Notes: generated from the letters alone by a model not told the origin. Shown: positions 48,947-58,234, counted from the first letter of the stretch. The stretch is DNA of 64,000 nucleotides from Pseudomonas sp. MRSN 12121 (GCF_000931465.1 NZ_CP010892.1:6595388-6659387); one strand, 5' to 3'. A program made the numbers and translations.

Positions 48947-50194
48947 ATGGACGCTTTTAACTACCGCGACGGTGAGCTGTTCGCGGAAGGTGTAGCGTTG
49001 TCCGCCATTGCCGAACGCTTTGGCACACCGACCTACGTCTATTCCCGAGCACATATCGAAGCGCAGTACCGCGCGTACGCCGATGCCCTCGCCGGCATTC
49101 CGCACCTGGTCTGCTTCGCGGTAAAAGCCAACTCCAACCTGGGTGTACTGAATGTCCTGGCGCGCCTGGGCGCCGGTTTCGACATCGTCTCGCGGGGTGA
49201 GCTGGAACGCGTCCTGGCGGCTGGCGGTGCGGCGGACAAGATCGTGTTCTCCGGCGTCGGCAAGACCCGCGACGACATGCGCCGCGCCCTGGAAGTCGGC
49301 GTGCACTGTTTCAACATCGAGTCCAGCGACGAGCTGGAGCGCCTGCAACAGGTCGCCGCCGAGCTGGGCGTTCGCGCACCGGTCTCGCTGCGGGTCAACC
49401 CGGACGTCGACGCCGGCACCCACCCGTACATTTCCACCGGCCTCAAGGAAAACAAGTTCGGCATCGCCATCGCCGCCGCCGAAGACGTGTACATCCGCGC
49501 AGCCCAGCTGCCGAACCTGGAAGTGATCGGCGTCGATTGCCATATCGGCTCGCAACTGACCACCCTGGCCCCCTTCCTCGACGCCCTCGACCGCCTGCTG
49601 GACCTGGTCGACCGCCTGGGCGAGTGCGGCATCTACCTGCGCCACATCGACCTCGGTGGCGGCCTGGGCGTGCGTTACCGCGACGAAGAGCCGCCATTGG
49701 CCGCCGACTACGTCAAGGCGGTACGCGAACGCCTCGACGGCCGTGACCTGGAACTGGTCTTCGAACCCGGACGCTTCATCGTCGCCAACGCCGGCGTCCT
49801 GCTGACCCGGGTCGAGTACCTCAAACACACCGAACACAAGGACTTCGCCATCGTCGACGCCGCGATGAACGACCTGATCCGTCCGGCCCTGTACCAGGCC
49901 TGGATGGATATCAGCGCCGTACAGCCGCGCACCGGCGAGGCACGCACCTACGACATCGTCGGCCCGATCTGCGAGACCGGCGACTTCCTGGCCAAGGAGC
50001 GTCGGCTCACGCTGGAAGAAGGCGACCTGCTCGCCGTGCATTCGGCCGGTGCCTACGGTTTCGTCATGAGCTCCAACTACAACACCCGCGGTCGCGCTGC
50101 CGAAGTGCTGATCGATGGTGAAGAAGCTGTTGAAGTGCGTCGCCGCGAGACGGTAGCCGAGTTGTTCGCTGGCGAAAGCCTGCTGCCGGAGTAA
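48947..50194 (+). CDS. lysA: Diaminopimelate decarboxylase LysA
   Basis: 415 residues. Last step of lysine synthesis. PLP Lys in FAVKANSN near residue 55, GVDCHIGSQL, FEPGRFIVANAG and the C-terminal GPICETGDFLAKER motif with the active-site Cys. TIM barrel then beta barrel as in alanine racemase class III. Operon lptM-lysA-dapF-DUF484-xerC-HAD. Confidence 0.97.
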   Translation: MDAFNYRDGELFAEGVALSAIAERFGTPTYVYSRAHIEAQYRAYADALAGIPHLVCFAVKANSNLGVLNVLARLGAGFDIVSRGELERVLAAGGAADKIVFSGVGKTRDDMRRALEVGVHCFNIESSDELERLQQVAAELGVRAPVSLRVNPDVDAGTHPYISTGLKENKFGIAIAAAEDVYIRAAQLPNLEVIGVDCHIGSQLTTLAPFLDALDRLLDLVDRLGECGIYLRHIDLGGGLGVRYRDEEPPLAADYVKAVRERLDGRDLELVFEPGRFIVANAGVLLTRVEYLKHTEHKDFAIVDAAMNDLIRPALYQAWMDISAVQPRTGEARTYDIVGPICETGDFLAKERRLTLEEGDLLAVHSAGAYGFVMSSNYNTRGRAAEVLIDGEEAVEVRRRETVAELFAGESLLPE

Positions 50195-50198
50195 AACC

Positions 50199-51029
50199 AT
50201 GCTGCTGCGTTTTACCAAGATGCACGGCCTGGGTAATGACTTCATGGTCCTCGACCTGGTCAGCCAGCACGCGCATATCCTGCCCAAACATGCCAAGCAA
50301 TGGGGCGATCGCAATACCGGTATCGGTTTCGACCAGTTGCTGATTGTCGAGGCGCCCAGCAACCCGGACGTGGATTTCCGCTATCGGATCTTCAATGCCG
50401 ACGGCTCCGAAGTGGAGCAATGCGGGAATGGCGCGCGCTGTTTCGCCCGTTTCGTCCTGGACAAGCGCCTGACCACCAAGCGCCAGATCCGCGTCGAGAC
50501 CAAGAGCGGCATCATCGAACTGGATGTGCGCAACGACGGCCAGATCAGCGTGGACATGGGCGCGCCGCGCCTGGTGCCGGAACAGATTCCATTCGTGGCG
50601 CCCGCCCAGGCCCTGAGTTATCACGTCGACGTCGACGGCCAGAGCATCGAGATGGCCGCCGTGTCCATGGGCAACCCCCATGCCGTACTGCGGGTCAGCG
50701 ACATCAACAGCGCGCCGGTGCATGAGCTGGGCCCGAAGATCGAACATCACCCGCGCTTCCCGGCCCGGGCCAATGTCGGCTTTATCCAGGTCATCGACCG
50801 TCAGCGCGCGCAGTTGCGGGTCTGGGAACGGGGTGCCGGGGAAACCCAGGCCTGCGGTACCGGTGCCTGCGCCGCCGCAGTGGCCGCGATCAGCCAGGGG
50901 TGGATGGATTCGCCGCTATTGATCGACCTGCCGGGCGGGCGCCTGTCCATCGAATGGGCGGGCCCTGGCCAACCGGTGAAGATGACCGGCCCGGCAGTGC
51001 GCGTATACGAAGGACAGGTGCGTCTTTGA
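50199..51029 (+). CDS. dapF: Diaminopimelate epimerase DapF
   Basis: 276 residues. PLP-independent epimerase of LL- to meso-diaminopimelate. Catalytic cysteines are in CGNGARCFARF near residue 73 and ETQACGTGACAA near 219. MLLRFTKMHGLGNDFMVLDL is the usual start. Four bases after lysA. Confidence 0.97.
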   Translation: MLLRFTKMHGLGNDFMVLDLVSQHAHILPKHAKQWGDRNTGIGFDQLLIVEAPSNPDVDFRYRIFNADGSEVEQCGNGARCFARFVLDKRLTTKRQIRVETKSGIIELDVRNDGQISVDMGAPRLVPEQIPFVAPAQALSYHVDVDGQSIEMAAVSMGNPHAVLRVSDINSAPVHELGPKIEHHPRFPARANVGFIQVIDRQRAQLRVWERGAGETQACGTGACAAAVAAISQGWMDSPLLIDLPGGRLSIEWAGPGQPVKMTGPAVRVYEGQVRL

Positions 51030-51042
51030 ATGAGCGAAAACC

Positions 51043-51768
51043 ATGACCGATAAGCCTCAGGTTCCAGCCGAAAAGCCCGACGAGTCACCTTCCGAAAACC
51101 TGGAGGCCGCGGCGATCGCCGCGTACCTGGAGGCCCATCCGGACTTCTTCGTCGAGCATGAAGAACTGCTCCCGGCATTGCGCATTCCCCATCAGCGCGG
51201 CGACACCATCTCGCTGGTGGAACGGCAGATGAAGATCCTGCGCGAGCGCAACATCGAGATGCGCCACCGGCTTTCGCAGTTGATGGACGTGGCCCGCGAC
51301 AACGATCGGCTCTTCGAGAAGACCCGCCGCCTGATTCTCGCGCTGATGGATGCCACCAGCCTCGAAGATGTGGTGATGAGCGTCGAAGACAGCCTGCGCC
51401 AGGATTTCCAGGTGCCCTTCGTCAGCCTGATCCTGTTCAACGACAGCGCCACGCCAGTGGGCCGCTGGGTCACCGCGGCCGACGCCCAGGCCGCCATCGG
51501 CGGCTTGCTGACCGAAGGCAAGAGCGTCAGCGGCAGCCTGCGCGAGCATGAGCTGGACTTCCTGTTCGGCGAAGAACAGCGCCAGCAGATCGGTTCGAGC
51601 GCGGTGGTCGCCATTGCCCATCAAGGCATCCACGGCGTACTGGCCATCGCCAGCCGCGATCCGCAGCACTACAAAAGCTCGGTCGGGACCCTGTTCCTCA
51701 GCTATATCGCCGAAGTCATGGGCCGCGTGGTGCCACGCTTCACCCACTCGCTGCGCTCGGTTCGCTGA
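51043..51768 (+). CDS. DUF484 family protein (GAF-like)
   Basis: 241 residues. A helical N-terminal part (AAYLEAHPDFFVEHEELLPAL) and coiled coil precede a GAF-like domain (about 85-230). DUF484 proteins always sit between dapF and xerC in gamma-proteobacteria; function unknown, possibly a sensor linked to recombination. Two bases before xerC. Confidence 0.93.
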   Translation: MTDKPQVPAEKPDESPSENLEAAAIAAYLEAHPDFFVEHEELLPALRIPHQRGDTISLVERQMKILRERNIEMRHRLSQLMDVARDNDRLFEKTRRLILALMDATSLEDVVMSVEDSLRQDFQVPFVSLILFNDSATPVGRWVTAADAQAAIGGLLTEGKSVSGSLREHELDFLFGEEQRQQIGSSAVVAIAHQGIHGVLAIASRDPQHYKSSVGTLFLSYIAEVMGRVVPRFTHSLRSVR

Positions 51769-51770
51769 CC

Positions 51771-52667
51771 ATGGAACGACAACTGGACGCCTACTGCGCG
51801 CACTTGCGCAGTGAGCGCCAAGTGTCGCCCCACACCCTGCAGGCCTACCGCCGCGACCTCGACAAGGTGCTGGCCTTCTGTGCCAAGCAGCAGGTGGCCA
51901 GCTGGTCCGACCTGGACATCCAGGGCCTGCGCAGCATGATTGCGCGCCTGCACCAGCAGGGCCAATCCTCCCGCAGCCTGGCGCGCCTGCTCTCCGCCGT
52001 GCGCGGCCTGTACCACTACCTGAACCGCGAAGGCCTGTGCGATCACGACCCGGCCAACGGCCTGGCGCCGCCCAAGGGCGAACGGCGCCTGCCCAAGACT
52101 CTGGACACCGATCGCGCCCTGCAACTGCTCGACGGCGCGGTCGAGGATGACTTCCTCGCGCACCGCGATCAGGCGATTCTCGAGCTGTTCTATTCCTCCG
52201 GGCTGCGCCTGTCGGAACTGACCAGCCTCAACCTCGAACAACTGGACCTGGCCGACGGCCTGGTGCAAGTGCATGGCAAAGGCAGCAAGACGCGGGTGCT
52301 GCCGATCGGCAAGAAGGCTCGCGAGGCGCTGCAGCTCTGGCTGCCACTGCGAGCCTTGAGCAACCCGCCGGACGACGCGGTGTTCGTCAGCCAACAGGGC
52401 CGACGGCTGGGCCCGCGGGCGATCCAGCTGCGGGTCAAGGCCGCCGGCGAACGCGAGCTGGGGCAGAACCTGCATCCGCACATGCTGCGGCACTCTTTTG
52501 CCAGCCACATGCTGGAGTCCTCCCAGGACCTGCGCGCCGTCCAGGAGCTGCTGGGGCACTCGGACATCAAGACCACCCAGATCTATACCCACCTGGACTT
52601 CCAGCACCTGGCGGCGGTCTACGACAGCGCCCATCCACGGGCCAAACGCAACAAGGGCGATGAGTAA
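51771..52667 (+). CDS. xerC: Tyrosine recombinase XerC
   Basis: 298 residues. SAM-like N-domain and catalytic domain with Arg in SSGLRLSELTSL, HMLRHSFASHMLE and nucleophile Tyr272 in IKTTQIYTHLD. Works with XerD at dif to resolve chromosome dimers; called sss in pseudomonads and needed for root colonisation phase variation. Stop overlaps the HAD gene (TAATG). Confidence 0.97.
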   Translation: MERQLDAYCAHLRSERQVSPHTLQAYRRDLDKVLAFCAKQQVASWSDLDIQGLRSMIARLHQQGQSSRSLARLLSAVRGLYHYLNREGLCDHDPANGLAPPKGERRLPKTLDTDRALQLLDGAVEDDFLAHRDQAILELFYSSGLRLSELTSLNLEQLDLADGLVQVHGKGSKTRVLPIGKKAREALQLWLPLRALSNPPDDAVFVSQQGRRLGPRAIQLRVKAAGERELGQNLHPHMLRHSFASHMLESSQDLRAVQELLGHSDIKTTQIYTHLDFQHLAAVYDSAHPRAKRNKGDE

Positions 52668-53371
52668 TGACGATCAAGCTGATCACCTTCGACCTCGACG
52701 ACACGTTGTGGGATACCGCGCCCGTGATCGTCAGCGCCGAAGCCGTGCTGCGCCAGTGGCTGACCGACCATGCGCCGCGGCTGGGCGGCGTGCCGGTGGA
52801 GCATCTGTGGGCCATTCGCGAACGCGTGCTGAACGCCGAGCCTGGGCTCAGATACCGCATCAGCGCCCTGCGCCGCCGGGTGTTGTTCCATGCCTTGGGA
52901 GAGGCCGGCTACGACCAGGAGCAAGCCAACGCACTGGCCGACCAGAGCTTTGAAGTGTTCCTGCAGGCGCGCCACCAGCTGGAGATCTTTCCCGAGGTGC
53001 AACCGACCCTGGAAGCGCTGGCCAACCACTTCGCGCTGGGCGTGGTCACCAACGGCAACGCCGACGTACGTCGCCTGGGGCTGGCGGATTACTTCAAGTT
53101 CGCCCTGTGCGCCGAAGACATCGGTATCGCCAAACCCGACTCGCGGCTGTTTCACGAGGCCCTGCAGCGGGGCCAGGCCACGCCGGAGACTGCCGTGCAT
53201 ATCGGCGATCACCCGGGCGACGATATCGCCGGGGCACAGCAGGCGGGCCTGCGGGCCATCTGGTTCAACCCGGCCGGCAAGACCTGGGAGGCCGAGCGCC
53301 GGCCAGACGCGGAAATCCGCAGCCTGACCGAGTTGCCGAAGTTGCTGGCGCGCTGGCACAGCGGCGCCTGA
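52667..53371 (+). CDS. HAD-family hydrolase (YigB-like)
   Basis: 234 residues. Motif I TFDLDDTLWDT with nucleophile Asp near 10, motif II VVTNGNAD, motif III Lys in IAKPDSRLF and motif IV HIGDHPGDDIAGA. Similar to YigB, a FMN and sugar-phosphate phosphatase, also found after xerC in E. coli. One-base overlap with xerC. Confidence 0.93.
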   Translation: MTIKLITFDLDDTLWDTAPVIVSAEAVLRQWLTDHAPRLGGVPVEHLWAIRERVLNAEPGLRYRISALRRRVLFHALGEAGYDQEQANALADQSFEVFLQARHQLEIFPEVQPTLEALANHFALGVVTNGNADVRRLGLADYFKFALCAEDIGIAKPDSRLFHEALQRGQATPETAVHIGDHPGDDIAGAQQAGLRAIWFNPAGKTWEAERRPDAEIRSLTELPKLLARWHSGA

Positions 53372-53377
53372 AAGGAC

Positions 53378-53405
53378 GCTATCGCGAGCCGGCTCGCGCC
53401 TACAG
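53378..53405. repeat. REP-like unit
   Basis: GCTATCGCGAGCCGGCTCGC followed by GCCTACAG, a variant of the same repeat family with an internal palindrome. Confidence 0.6.
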
Positions 53406-53441
53406 TCCGCAGCCCCACGATCCCGAAAAAACGGCGCCCAT

Positions 53442-53473
53442 GAAAAAGCCCGCAGCGACGGCGGGCTTTTTCA
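53442..53473. terminator. Bidirectional terminator between HAD gene and sutA
   Basis: AAAAAGCCCGCAGCGACGGC then GGGCTTTTT: strong stem with A and T runs on both sides, between convergent genes. Confidence 0.9.
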
Positions 53474-53492
53474 GCAAGCAAGTGGCGGGCGC

Positions 53493-53816
53493 TCAGATAG
53501 GCCGGCTACCGTACTTGTTATCAGGCTTCTTGGGCGGATCGGCAACCACATTGGCCTCGACTTCCTGCACCTTGCCGCCACGGGCCAGAAACTCCTCCAT
53601 GGCGCGCGCCAGTGCGTCACGCTCTTTGTTCTTGGCTTCGACGCTCGGCAGCTCGTCTACCGAGACGGCAGCCTTGGCCTTGCCTTTGGCGGTCGGGGCA
53701 GGCGCATCACTGCCATCGTCTTCCGCCACATCTTCGGCGGCCGCTTCAAGACCTTCTTCGGTTTCGTCTTCGTCGCCTACTTCGAGGTCGTCGTTTTCCA
53801 GATCATCGTCGCTCAT
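53493..53816 (-). CDS. sutA: SutA, RNA polymerase-binding slow-growth regulator
   Basis: 107 residues. Extremely acidic N-terminus (DDDLENDDLEVGDEDETEEG), a short central helix (VEAKNKERDALARAMEEFLARGG) and a disordered C-terminal tail. This is the SutA layout, known in P. aeruginosa to bind RNA polymerase and support transcription during dormancy. Position beside yjbQ and amtB agrees. Confidence 0.93.
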   Translation of the reverse strand: MSDDDLENDDLEVGDEDETEEGLEAAAEDVAEDDGSDAPAPTAKGKAKAAVSVDELPSVEAKNKERDALARAMEEFLARGGKVQEVEANVVADPPKKPDNKYGSRPI

Positions 53817-53917
53817 GTTCTACCTCATGACTTGCGAAAAGCAGATTAGTTATAGCCCAGCTGAGCCGACTGTCGAAGGCCGCTGGAAAAAAATCAACAT
53901 CCACTGATACCAGCGGC

Positions 53918-54343
53918 TTATGCCTTATCACCGTGCAAGGTGGCAAGGACTTTGCGGGCACCGCCATGATCACGGTGCTCGCCCAGATAAACGCCCTGCC
54001 AGCTGCCTAACGCCAAGCGACCCGCCGCTACCGGCAAGCTCAATTGACAGCCTAGCAAACTGGCTTTGAAGTGCGCCGGCAGGTCATCGGGCCCTTCGTC
54101 GTCATGTTCGTACCCCGCCTTGCCTTGTGGCACCAGGGTGTTGAAGAAACGCTCGAAGTCACGACGAACCGCAGGGTCGGCATTCTCGTTGATGGTCAAC
54201 GAGGCCGAGGTATGCTGCAGCCACAAATGCAACAGACCGACCCGACATGCCTTCAGTTCAGGCAGGCCGGCGAGCAACTCGTCCGTTACCAGATGAAAGC
54301 CCCGGGGCCTTGCCCGCAGGGTTATCAGAGTCTGTTGCCACAT
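53918..54343 (-). CDS. YjbQ family protein (secondary thiamine-phosphate synthase enzyme)
   Basis: 141 residues. LLHLWLQHTSASLTINENADP near the middle and the LALGSWQGVYLGEHRDHG segment are UPF0047/YjbQ signatures with conserved His and Glu. The fold has weak thiamine-phosphate synthase activity; true role uncertain. Start set at MWQQTLITLRARPRGFH; an upstream ATG adds nine residues. Confidence 0.92.
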   Translation of the reverse strand: MWQQTLITLRARPRGFHLVTDELLAGLPELKACRVGLLHLWLQHTSASLTINENADPAVRRDFERFFNTLVPQGKAGYEHDDEGPDDLPAHFKASLLGCQLSLPVAAGRLALGSWQGVYLGEHRDHGGARKVLATLHGDKA

Positions 54344-54512
54344 ACAGTTCTCCGCACATTCGGCGCGCATTCTAGCGCGCTCTGGAAAAAAACAAAGTGT
54401 CGAATATTCCTCCAGTGCTGTAAGTCATTGACCCGAAAAAAAAGCCATCGTCGAACTGGCTGACAAGCTCTGGAAAAAACCTTTGCGCTATCTGGAAATG
54501 ACAAACTCCAGG

Positions 54513-54547
54513 CAAAAAAATGCCCGGCAAGCCGGGCATTTTTTCTC
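54513..54547 (-). terminator. Intrinsic terminator of amtB
   Basis: AAAAAAATGCCCGGCAAGCC then GGGCATTTTTTCT; stem of eight pairs with T run, immediately after the amtB stop. Confidence 0.88.
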
Positions 54548-54553
54548 GGGCGA

Positions 54554-55891
54554 TTACAGGTTGTAACCGCGCTCGTTGTGTTGCGCGAGGTCGAGGCCAA
54601 CCGACTCTTCTTCCTCGGTGACACGCAGCCCGATGACCGCATCCAGCACCTTGAGGATGACGAAGGTCACGATCGCGGTGTAGATCACCGTGAAGCCCAC
54701 GCCTTTGCACTGGACCCACACTTGCGCGGCGATATCGGTCACGGTGCCGAAGCCGCCCAGCGAAGGTGCGGCGAACACACCGGTGAGGATCGCGCCGAGG
54801 ATCCCGCCGATACCATGCACGCCGAAGGCATCCAGGGAGTCGTCGTAACCCAGCTTGCGTTTCAGGCTGGTGGCGCAGAAGAAGCACACCACGCCCGCCG
54901 CCAGGCCAATCACCAGGGCGCCCATCGGGCCCACGGTGCCGGCGGCCGGGGTGATCGCCACCAGACCCGCCACCACACCCGAAGCGATACCCAGGGCACT
55001 TGGCTTACCGTGGGTCAGCCATTCGGCGAACATCCAGCCCAGGGCCGCCGCCGCGGTAGCGATCTGGGTCACCAGCATCGCCATGCCAGCGGTGCCGTTG
55101 GCGGCAGCCGCGGAACCGGCGTTGAAGCCGAACCAGCCGACCCACAGCATGGCCGCGCCCATCAGGGTGTAACCCAGGTTGTGCGGCGCCATCGGGGTGG
55201 TCGGGAAACCTTTGCGCTTGCCCAGCACCAGGCAGGCCACCAGGCCCGCGATACCGGCGTTGATGTGCACCACGGTGCCGCCAGCGAAGTCCAGCACGCC
55301 CCAGTCCCACATCAGGCCGCCGTTGCCGGACCAGACCATGTGCGCGATCGGCGCATAGACCAGGGTGAACCAGATGGCCATGAAGATCAGCATCGCGGAG
55401 AACTTCATCCGCTCGGCGAAGGCACCGACGATCAGCGCCGGCGTGATGATGGCGAAGGTCATCTGGAAGGTGATGAAGACCGCTTCAGGGAACAGCGCCG
55501 CCGGGCCGACCAGGCTGGCGGGCGTGACACCGGCCAGGAAAGCCTTGCCCAGGCCGCCGACGAAGGAGTTGAAGTTGACGACGCCCTGCTCCATGCCGGT
55601 GGTGTCGAACGCGATACTGTAGCCATAGATGACCCACAGGATGCTGATCAGGCCGGTAATGGCGAAGCACTGCATCATCACGGAAAGAATGTTTTTCGAG
55701 CGCACCATGCCGCCGTAGAACAGCGCCAAGCCAGGAATGGTCATGAACAGCACCAGGGCCGTGGAGGTCAGCATCCAGGCGGTGTCACCGGAATTGAGGA
55801 CTGGGGCTGCCACTTCGTCTGCCGCCATGGCCAGGCCAGGCATTACGAGGGACAAAAGGGCTCCTAGCCCTGCGATTTTACGCAGAGTCAT
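54554..55891 (-). CDS. amtB: Ammonium transporter AmtB
   Basis: 445 residues. Signal peptide (about 1-23) and eleven membrane helices. IPGLALFYGGMVRSKNILSV is the entrance motif, VHINAGIAGLVACLVLG carries the first pore His and GVHGIGGILGAIL the second. It moves ammonium across the inner membrane and is shut by unmodified GlnK. glnK lies 35 bases upstream on the same strand. Confidence 0.97.
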   Translation of the reverse strand: MTLRKIAGLGALLSLVMPGLAMAADEVAAPVLNSGDTAWMLTSTALVLFMTIPGLALFYGGMVRSKNILSVMMQCFAITGLISILWVIYGYSIAFDTTGMEQGVVNFNSFVGGLGKAFLAGVTPASLVGPAALFPEAVFITFQMTFAIITPALIVGAFAERMKFSAMLIFMAIWFTLVYAPIAHMVWSGNGGLMWDWGVLDFAGGTVVHINAGIAGLVACLVLGKRKGFPTTPMAPHNLGYTLMGAAMLWVGWFGFNAGSAAAANGTAGMAMLVTQIATAAAALGWMFAEWLTHGKPSALGIASGVVAGLVAITPAAGTVGPMGALVIGLAAGVVCFFCATSLKRKLGYDDSLDAFGVHGIGGILGAILTGVFAAPSLGGFGTVTDIAAQVWVQCKGVGFTVIYTAIVTFVILKVLDAVIGLRVTEEEESVGLDLAQHNERGYNL

Positions 55892-55926
55892 ATTGTTTTC
55901 TCCTGGGGCGTTGGGTTTGGGGCGGC

Positions 55927-56265
55927 TTAGATGGCGTCGGTATCGGTTTCGCCGGTACGGATGCGGATAGCCTGTTCCAGATTGACCACGAAGATCTTGC
56001 CGTCGCCGATCTTGCCGGTGTTGGCAGCCTTGGTTATCGCCTCGATGACCCGGTCAAGATCCTTGTCGTCGATGGCGACGTCGATCTTCACCTTGGGCAG
56101 GAAGTCGACCACGTATTCCGCGCCGCGATACAGCTCGGTGTGACCCTTCTGCCGGCCGAAGCCTTTGACCTCAGTAACGGTAATGCCCTGCACGCCGATC
56201 TCGGACAGCGACTCGCGCACGTCGTCCAACTTGAACGGCTTGATGATGGCAGTGACTAGCTTCAT
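55927..56265 (-). CDS. glnK: Nitrogen regulatory protein P-II (GlnK)
   Basis: 112 residues. Trimeric PII fold with T-loop Tyr51 (GHTELYRGAEYVVDF), the uridylylation site, and the ATP-binding KIGDGKIFV. It senses 2-oxoglutarate and nitrogen and controls AmtB. Start at MKLVTAIIKPFK with GGGAGAG site. An NtrC/sigma-54 promoter is expected upstream; a GG-GC pair was not confidently found. Confidence 0.97.
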   Translation of the reverse strand: MKLVTAIIKPFKLDDVRESLSEIGVQGITVTEVKGFGRQKGHTELYRGAEYVVDFLPKVKIDVAIDDKDLDRVIEAITKAANTGKIGDGKIFVVNLEQAIRIRTGETDTDAI

Positions 56266-56683
56266 GAAACTCTCTCCCGAATTGGTGGACTTGCCCCAGG
56301 AAAACAAACCCGACTCAAGTCTAAGCGCAGTGCCTGGCTTTGTAACGCATCGTCGGCCCTCCTCGGCCAGACCGACGCCAGCTAACCACTCCTGACGAAA
56401 CACTTCCCCCGCTCCGTCTGCCGCACTGCATTCGTCACAGCGACTGCATCAGTGCATGGGTCATCAGCGTCTAAGCAGAAACCTTGCCATCTCGTGAAAA
56501 CCCACTGATTTCAACCCCTTGGCCAGCCCTTCGAAAACCACTTCGCCATCATCGCCGCGGATACGCACAACAACGGTGCGCCGCTGCCCGAGACAATGCG
56601 CGAAAAGCGTGCACCAAGCCCGTGCAATTGACCGCAGAGCGTGCGTGATACACTGCGCGCCATTGTTTTTCAGGACTTTTCCC
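56266..56683. other. Intergenic region between glnK and ubiK
   Basis: 418 bases with divergent promoters. A short minus-strand open frame at 56464-56568 (GTG start, 34 residues, VRIRGDDGEVVFEGLAKG...) has reasonable amino-acid composition but no ribosome site, so it is not called as a gene. Nothing else recognised. Confidence 0.5.
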
Positions 56684-56944
56684 ATGCTCGCGCCCAAAGA
56701 CCTTCTCGACGCCCTGAGCGGCCATGCCGCCCGTCTGTTCAGTGGCGACACGCCCCTGCCCCGCGCTGAAATCGAAAGCCAGTTCAAAGCCTTGCTGCAA
56801 AGTGGCTTCAGCAAGCTGGACCTGGTCAGCCGGGAAGAATTCGACAGCCAGATGGTGGTCCTGGCCCGCACCCGCGCACGCCTGGAAAGCCTGGAAGCGA
56901 AGGTGGCCGAGCTCGAAGCCAGGCTCGACACGAACAAGCAGTAA
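56684..56944 (+). CDS. ubiK: UbiK accessory factor (BMFP/YqiC family)
   Basis: 86 residues. LLDALSGHAARLFSGDTPLP followed by IESQFKALLQSGFSKLDLVSREEFDSQ and a C-terminal coiled coil (ARLESLEAKVAELEARLD) is the YqiC family. It forms trimers that help the UbiJ-Ubi complex in aerobic ubiquinone synthesis. ATG with CAGGACTT upstream. In other pseudomonads comM follows directly; here an operon of seven genes intervenes. Confidence 0.93.
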   Translation: MLAPKDLLDALSGHAARLFSGDTPLPRAEIESQFKALLQSGFSKLDLVSREEFDSQMVVLARTRARLESLEAKVAELEARLDTNKQ

Positions 56945-57168
56945 GCGTTCCAGCGCCCTCTTCCGGCACAGGCTCGAACGCATGCATTGGCCATCGTTCG
57001 AGCCTGGCCTGTACCAGCAAAGATTTTCCGTCCTGCCGGTTCATTTCCTCTGCGCTACGCCGATAACATGCCCAGCGCCTGTGACTCGGCCCGGCCATGC
57101 CCCGGCATCCCGTCACGCCGCGCGAACGCTTGCCTCGACTTATTCTCCGTTGCGTACCAGGTAGCCCC

Positions 57169-58230
57169 ATGACCGCGCCAGTTCCCTCCAGCCGCTTGGC
57201 TTTCTTCGTCCACACCGCCGAAATGGTCAATCACTATCAAGCGGTCTGGAGCCTGCTGGGGGCCGATGCTTTCGAGGTGGTGCTGCATGGTTCCCGCGAA
57301 GAACGCACGCAAAGTCGTACGCTCATCGAGGGGCTGGGCTACCGCTGCCATGGCAGCCTGGATGCGATCAACTCCGGGCACCGCTATGAGGTGGTGGTCT
57401 CCAACCACAGCATGTTCGACCACGGGACACAGCCGATCATCAAGGCGCTGGGCCACCGGCAGGTGCGCTTCATGTATGCCCTGGGCAAGGCCAGGCACAA
57501 CTTCTCCGACTGGAACCAGCACTACGACCTGATCCTGTGTTTCGGTCCCTGGCAGGCCGAGCGCATGCGCCAATGCTGCAATGCGGTCACCTTCCAGATG
57601 GGCTACCCACGCTACGACGCCTATTTCCGCGAGCCTTGGCTGCAAGGTGCGCATCCGCCCGACCTGGCCCTGGACCCGACGAAAAAGACCGTGCTCTGGC
57701 TGCCGACCTGGCTGGAGCTGTCATCGATCAGCCGTTTCGCCGACGCCATGGCCGGGCTGTGCGAGCGCTACAACGTCATCGTCAAGACCCACCCGCTGTC
57801 AGCCGAGGCCGACCCCGAGGCGTTGGCGGTGCTGGAGCGCTACCGGTTCACTGCGGTGATTACCCGGGTCTACGACAACCTCACGCTGTTCCGCTGCGCC
57901 GACTATGTGGTGTCGGACTACGGCGGTACGGCCTTCGGCGCCCTGTACCTGGACAAGAACCTGTTGCTGTTGAACGTGCCGGACGCCGGGCGGGATGCGC
58001 TGACCGGCGAGGAGTCGCCCGATGTGCTGCTGCGCAACGACATCGTCAACCTCGACCCCGAGGCGCGCTGGCAACTGGCCGACCGACTGGAGGACGAATG
58101 CCTGTGGCAGGAACAGGCGGCAGTCCGTCAACGCCTGCGCCGCCACTATTTCGCGCCCAGCTATGGTTTCTCTGCGGAACTGGTGGTGCTGGCGCTGCAA
58201 AACATCGAAAACATACTCAAGCAGGGGTGA
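57169..58230 (+). CDS. CDP-glycerol glycerophosphotransferase-like transferase
   Basis: 353 residues from the ATG giving TAPVPSSRLAFFVHTAEMVN; a longer frame adds 24 unlikely residues. GT-B layout: N-domain with VVSNHSMFDHGTQ and FMYALGKARHNFSDWNQHYD, then LILCFGPWQAERM, IVKTHPLSAEADPE and a C-domain end SDYGGTAFGALYLDKNLLLL. The KTHP and SDYGGTAFGA motifs are those of TagF/TagB-type CDP-glycerol transferases, which hand a phosphoalcohol from a CDP donor to an acceptor. No teichoic-acid genes are nearby. As first gene of the phosphoramidate-type operon it may transfer the phosphoramidate (or another CDP-borne phosphoryl group) onto an unknown acceptor. That role is inference. Confidence 0.85.
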   Translation: MTAPVPSSRLAFFVHTAEMVNHYQAVWSLLGADAFEVVLHGSREERTQSRTLIEGLGYRCHGSLDAINSGHRYEVVVSNHSMFDHGTQPIIKALGHRQVRFMYALGKARHNFSDWNQHYDLILCFGPWQAERMRQCCNAVTFQMGYPRYDAYFREPWLQGAHPPDLALDPTKKTVLWLPTWLELSSISRFADAMAGLCERYNVIVKTHPLSAEADPEALAVLERYRFTAVITRVYDNLTLFRCADYVVSDYGGTAFGALYLDKNLLLLNVPDAGRDALTGEESPDVLLRNDIVNLDPEARWQLADRLEDECLWQEQAAVRQRLRRHYFAPSYGFSAELVVLALQNIENILKQG

Positions 58231-58234
58231 AACC

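Noticed and set aside
56266..56400. Sigma-54 promoter before glnK
   Set aside because: A GGCAC box is seen on the minus strand but the GC element is not at the required spacing, so it was not called.
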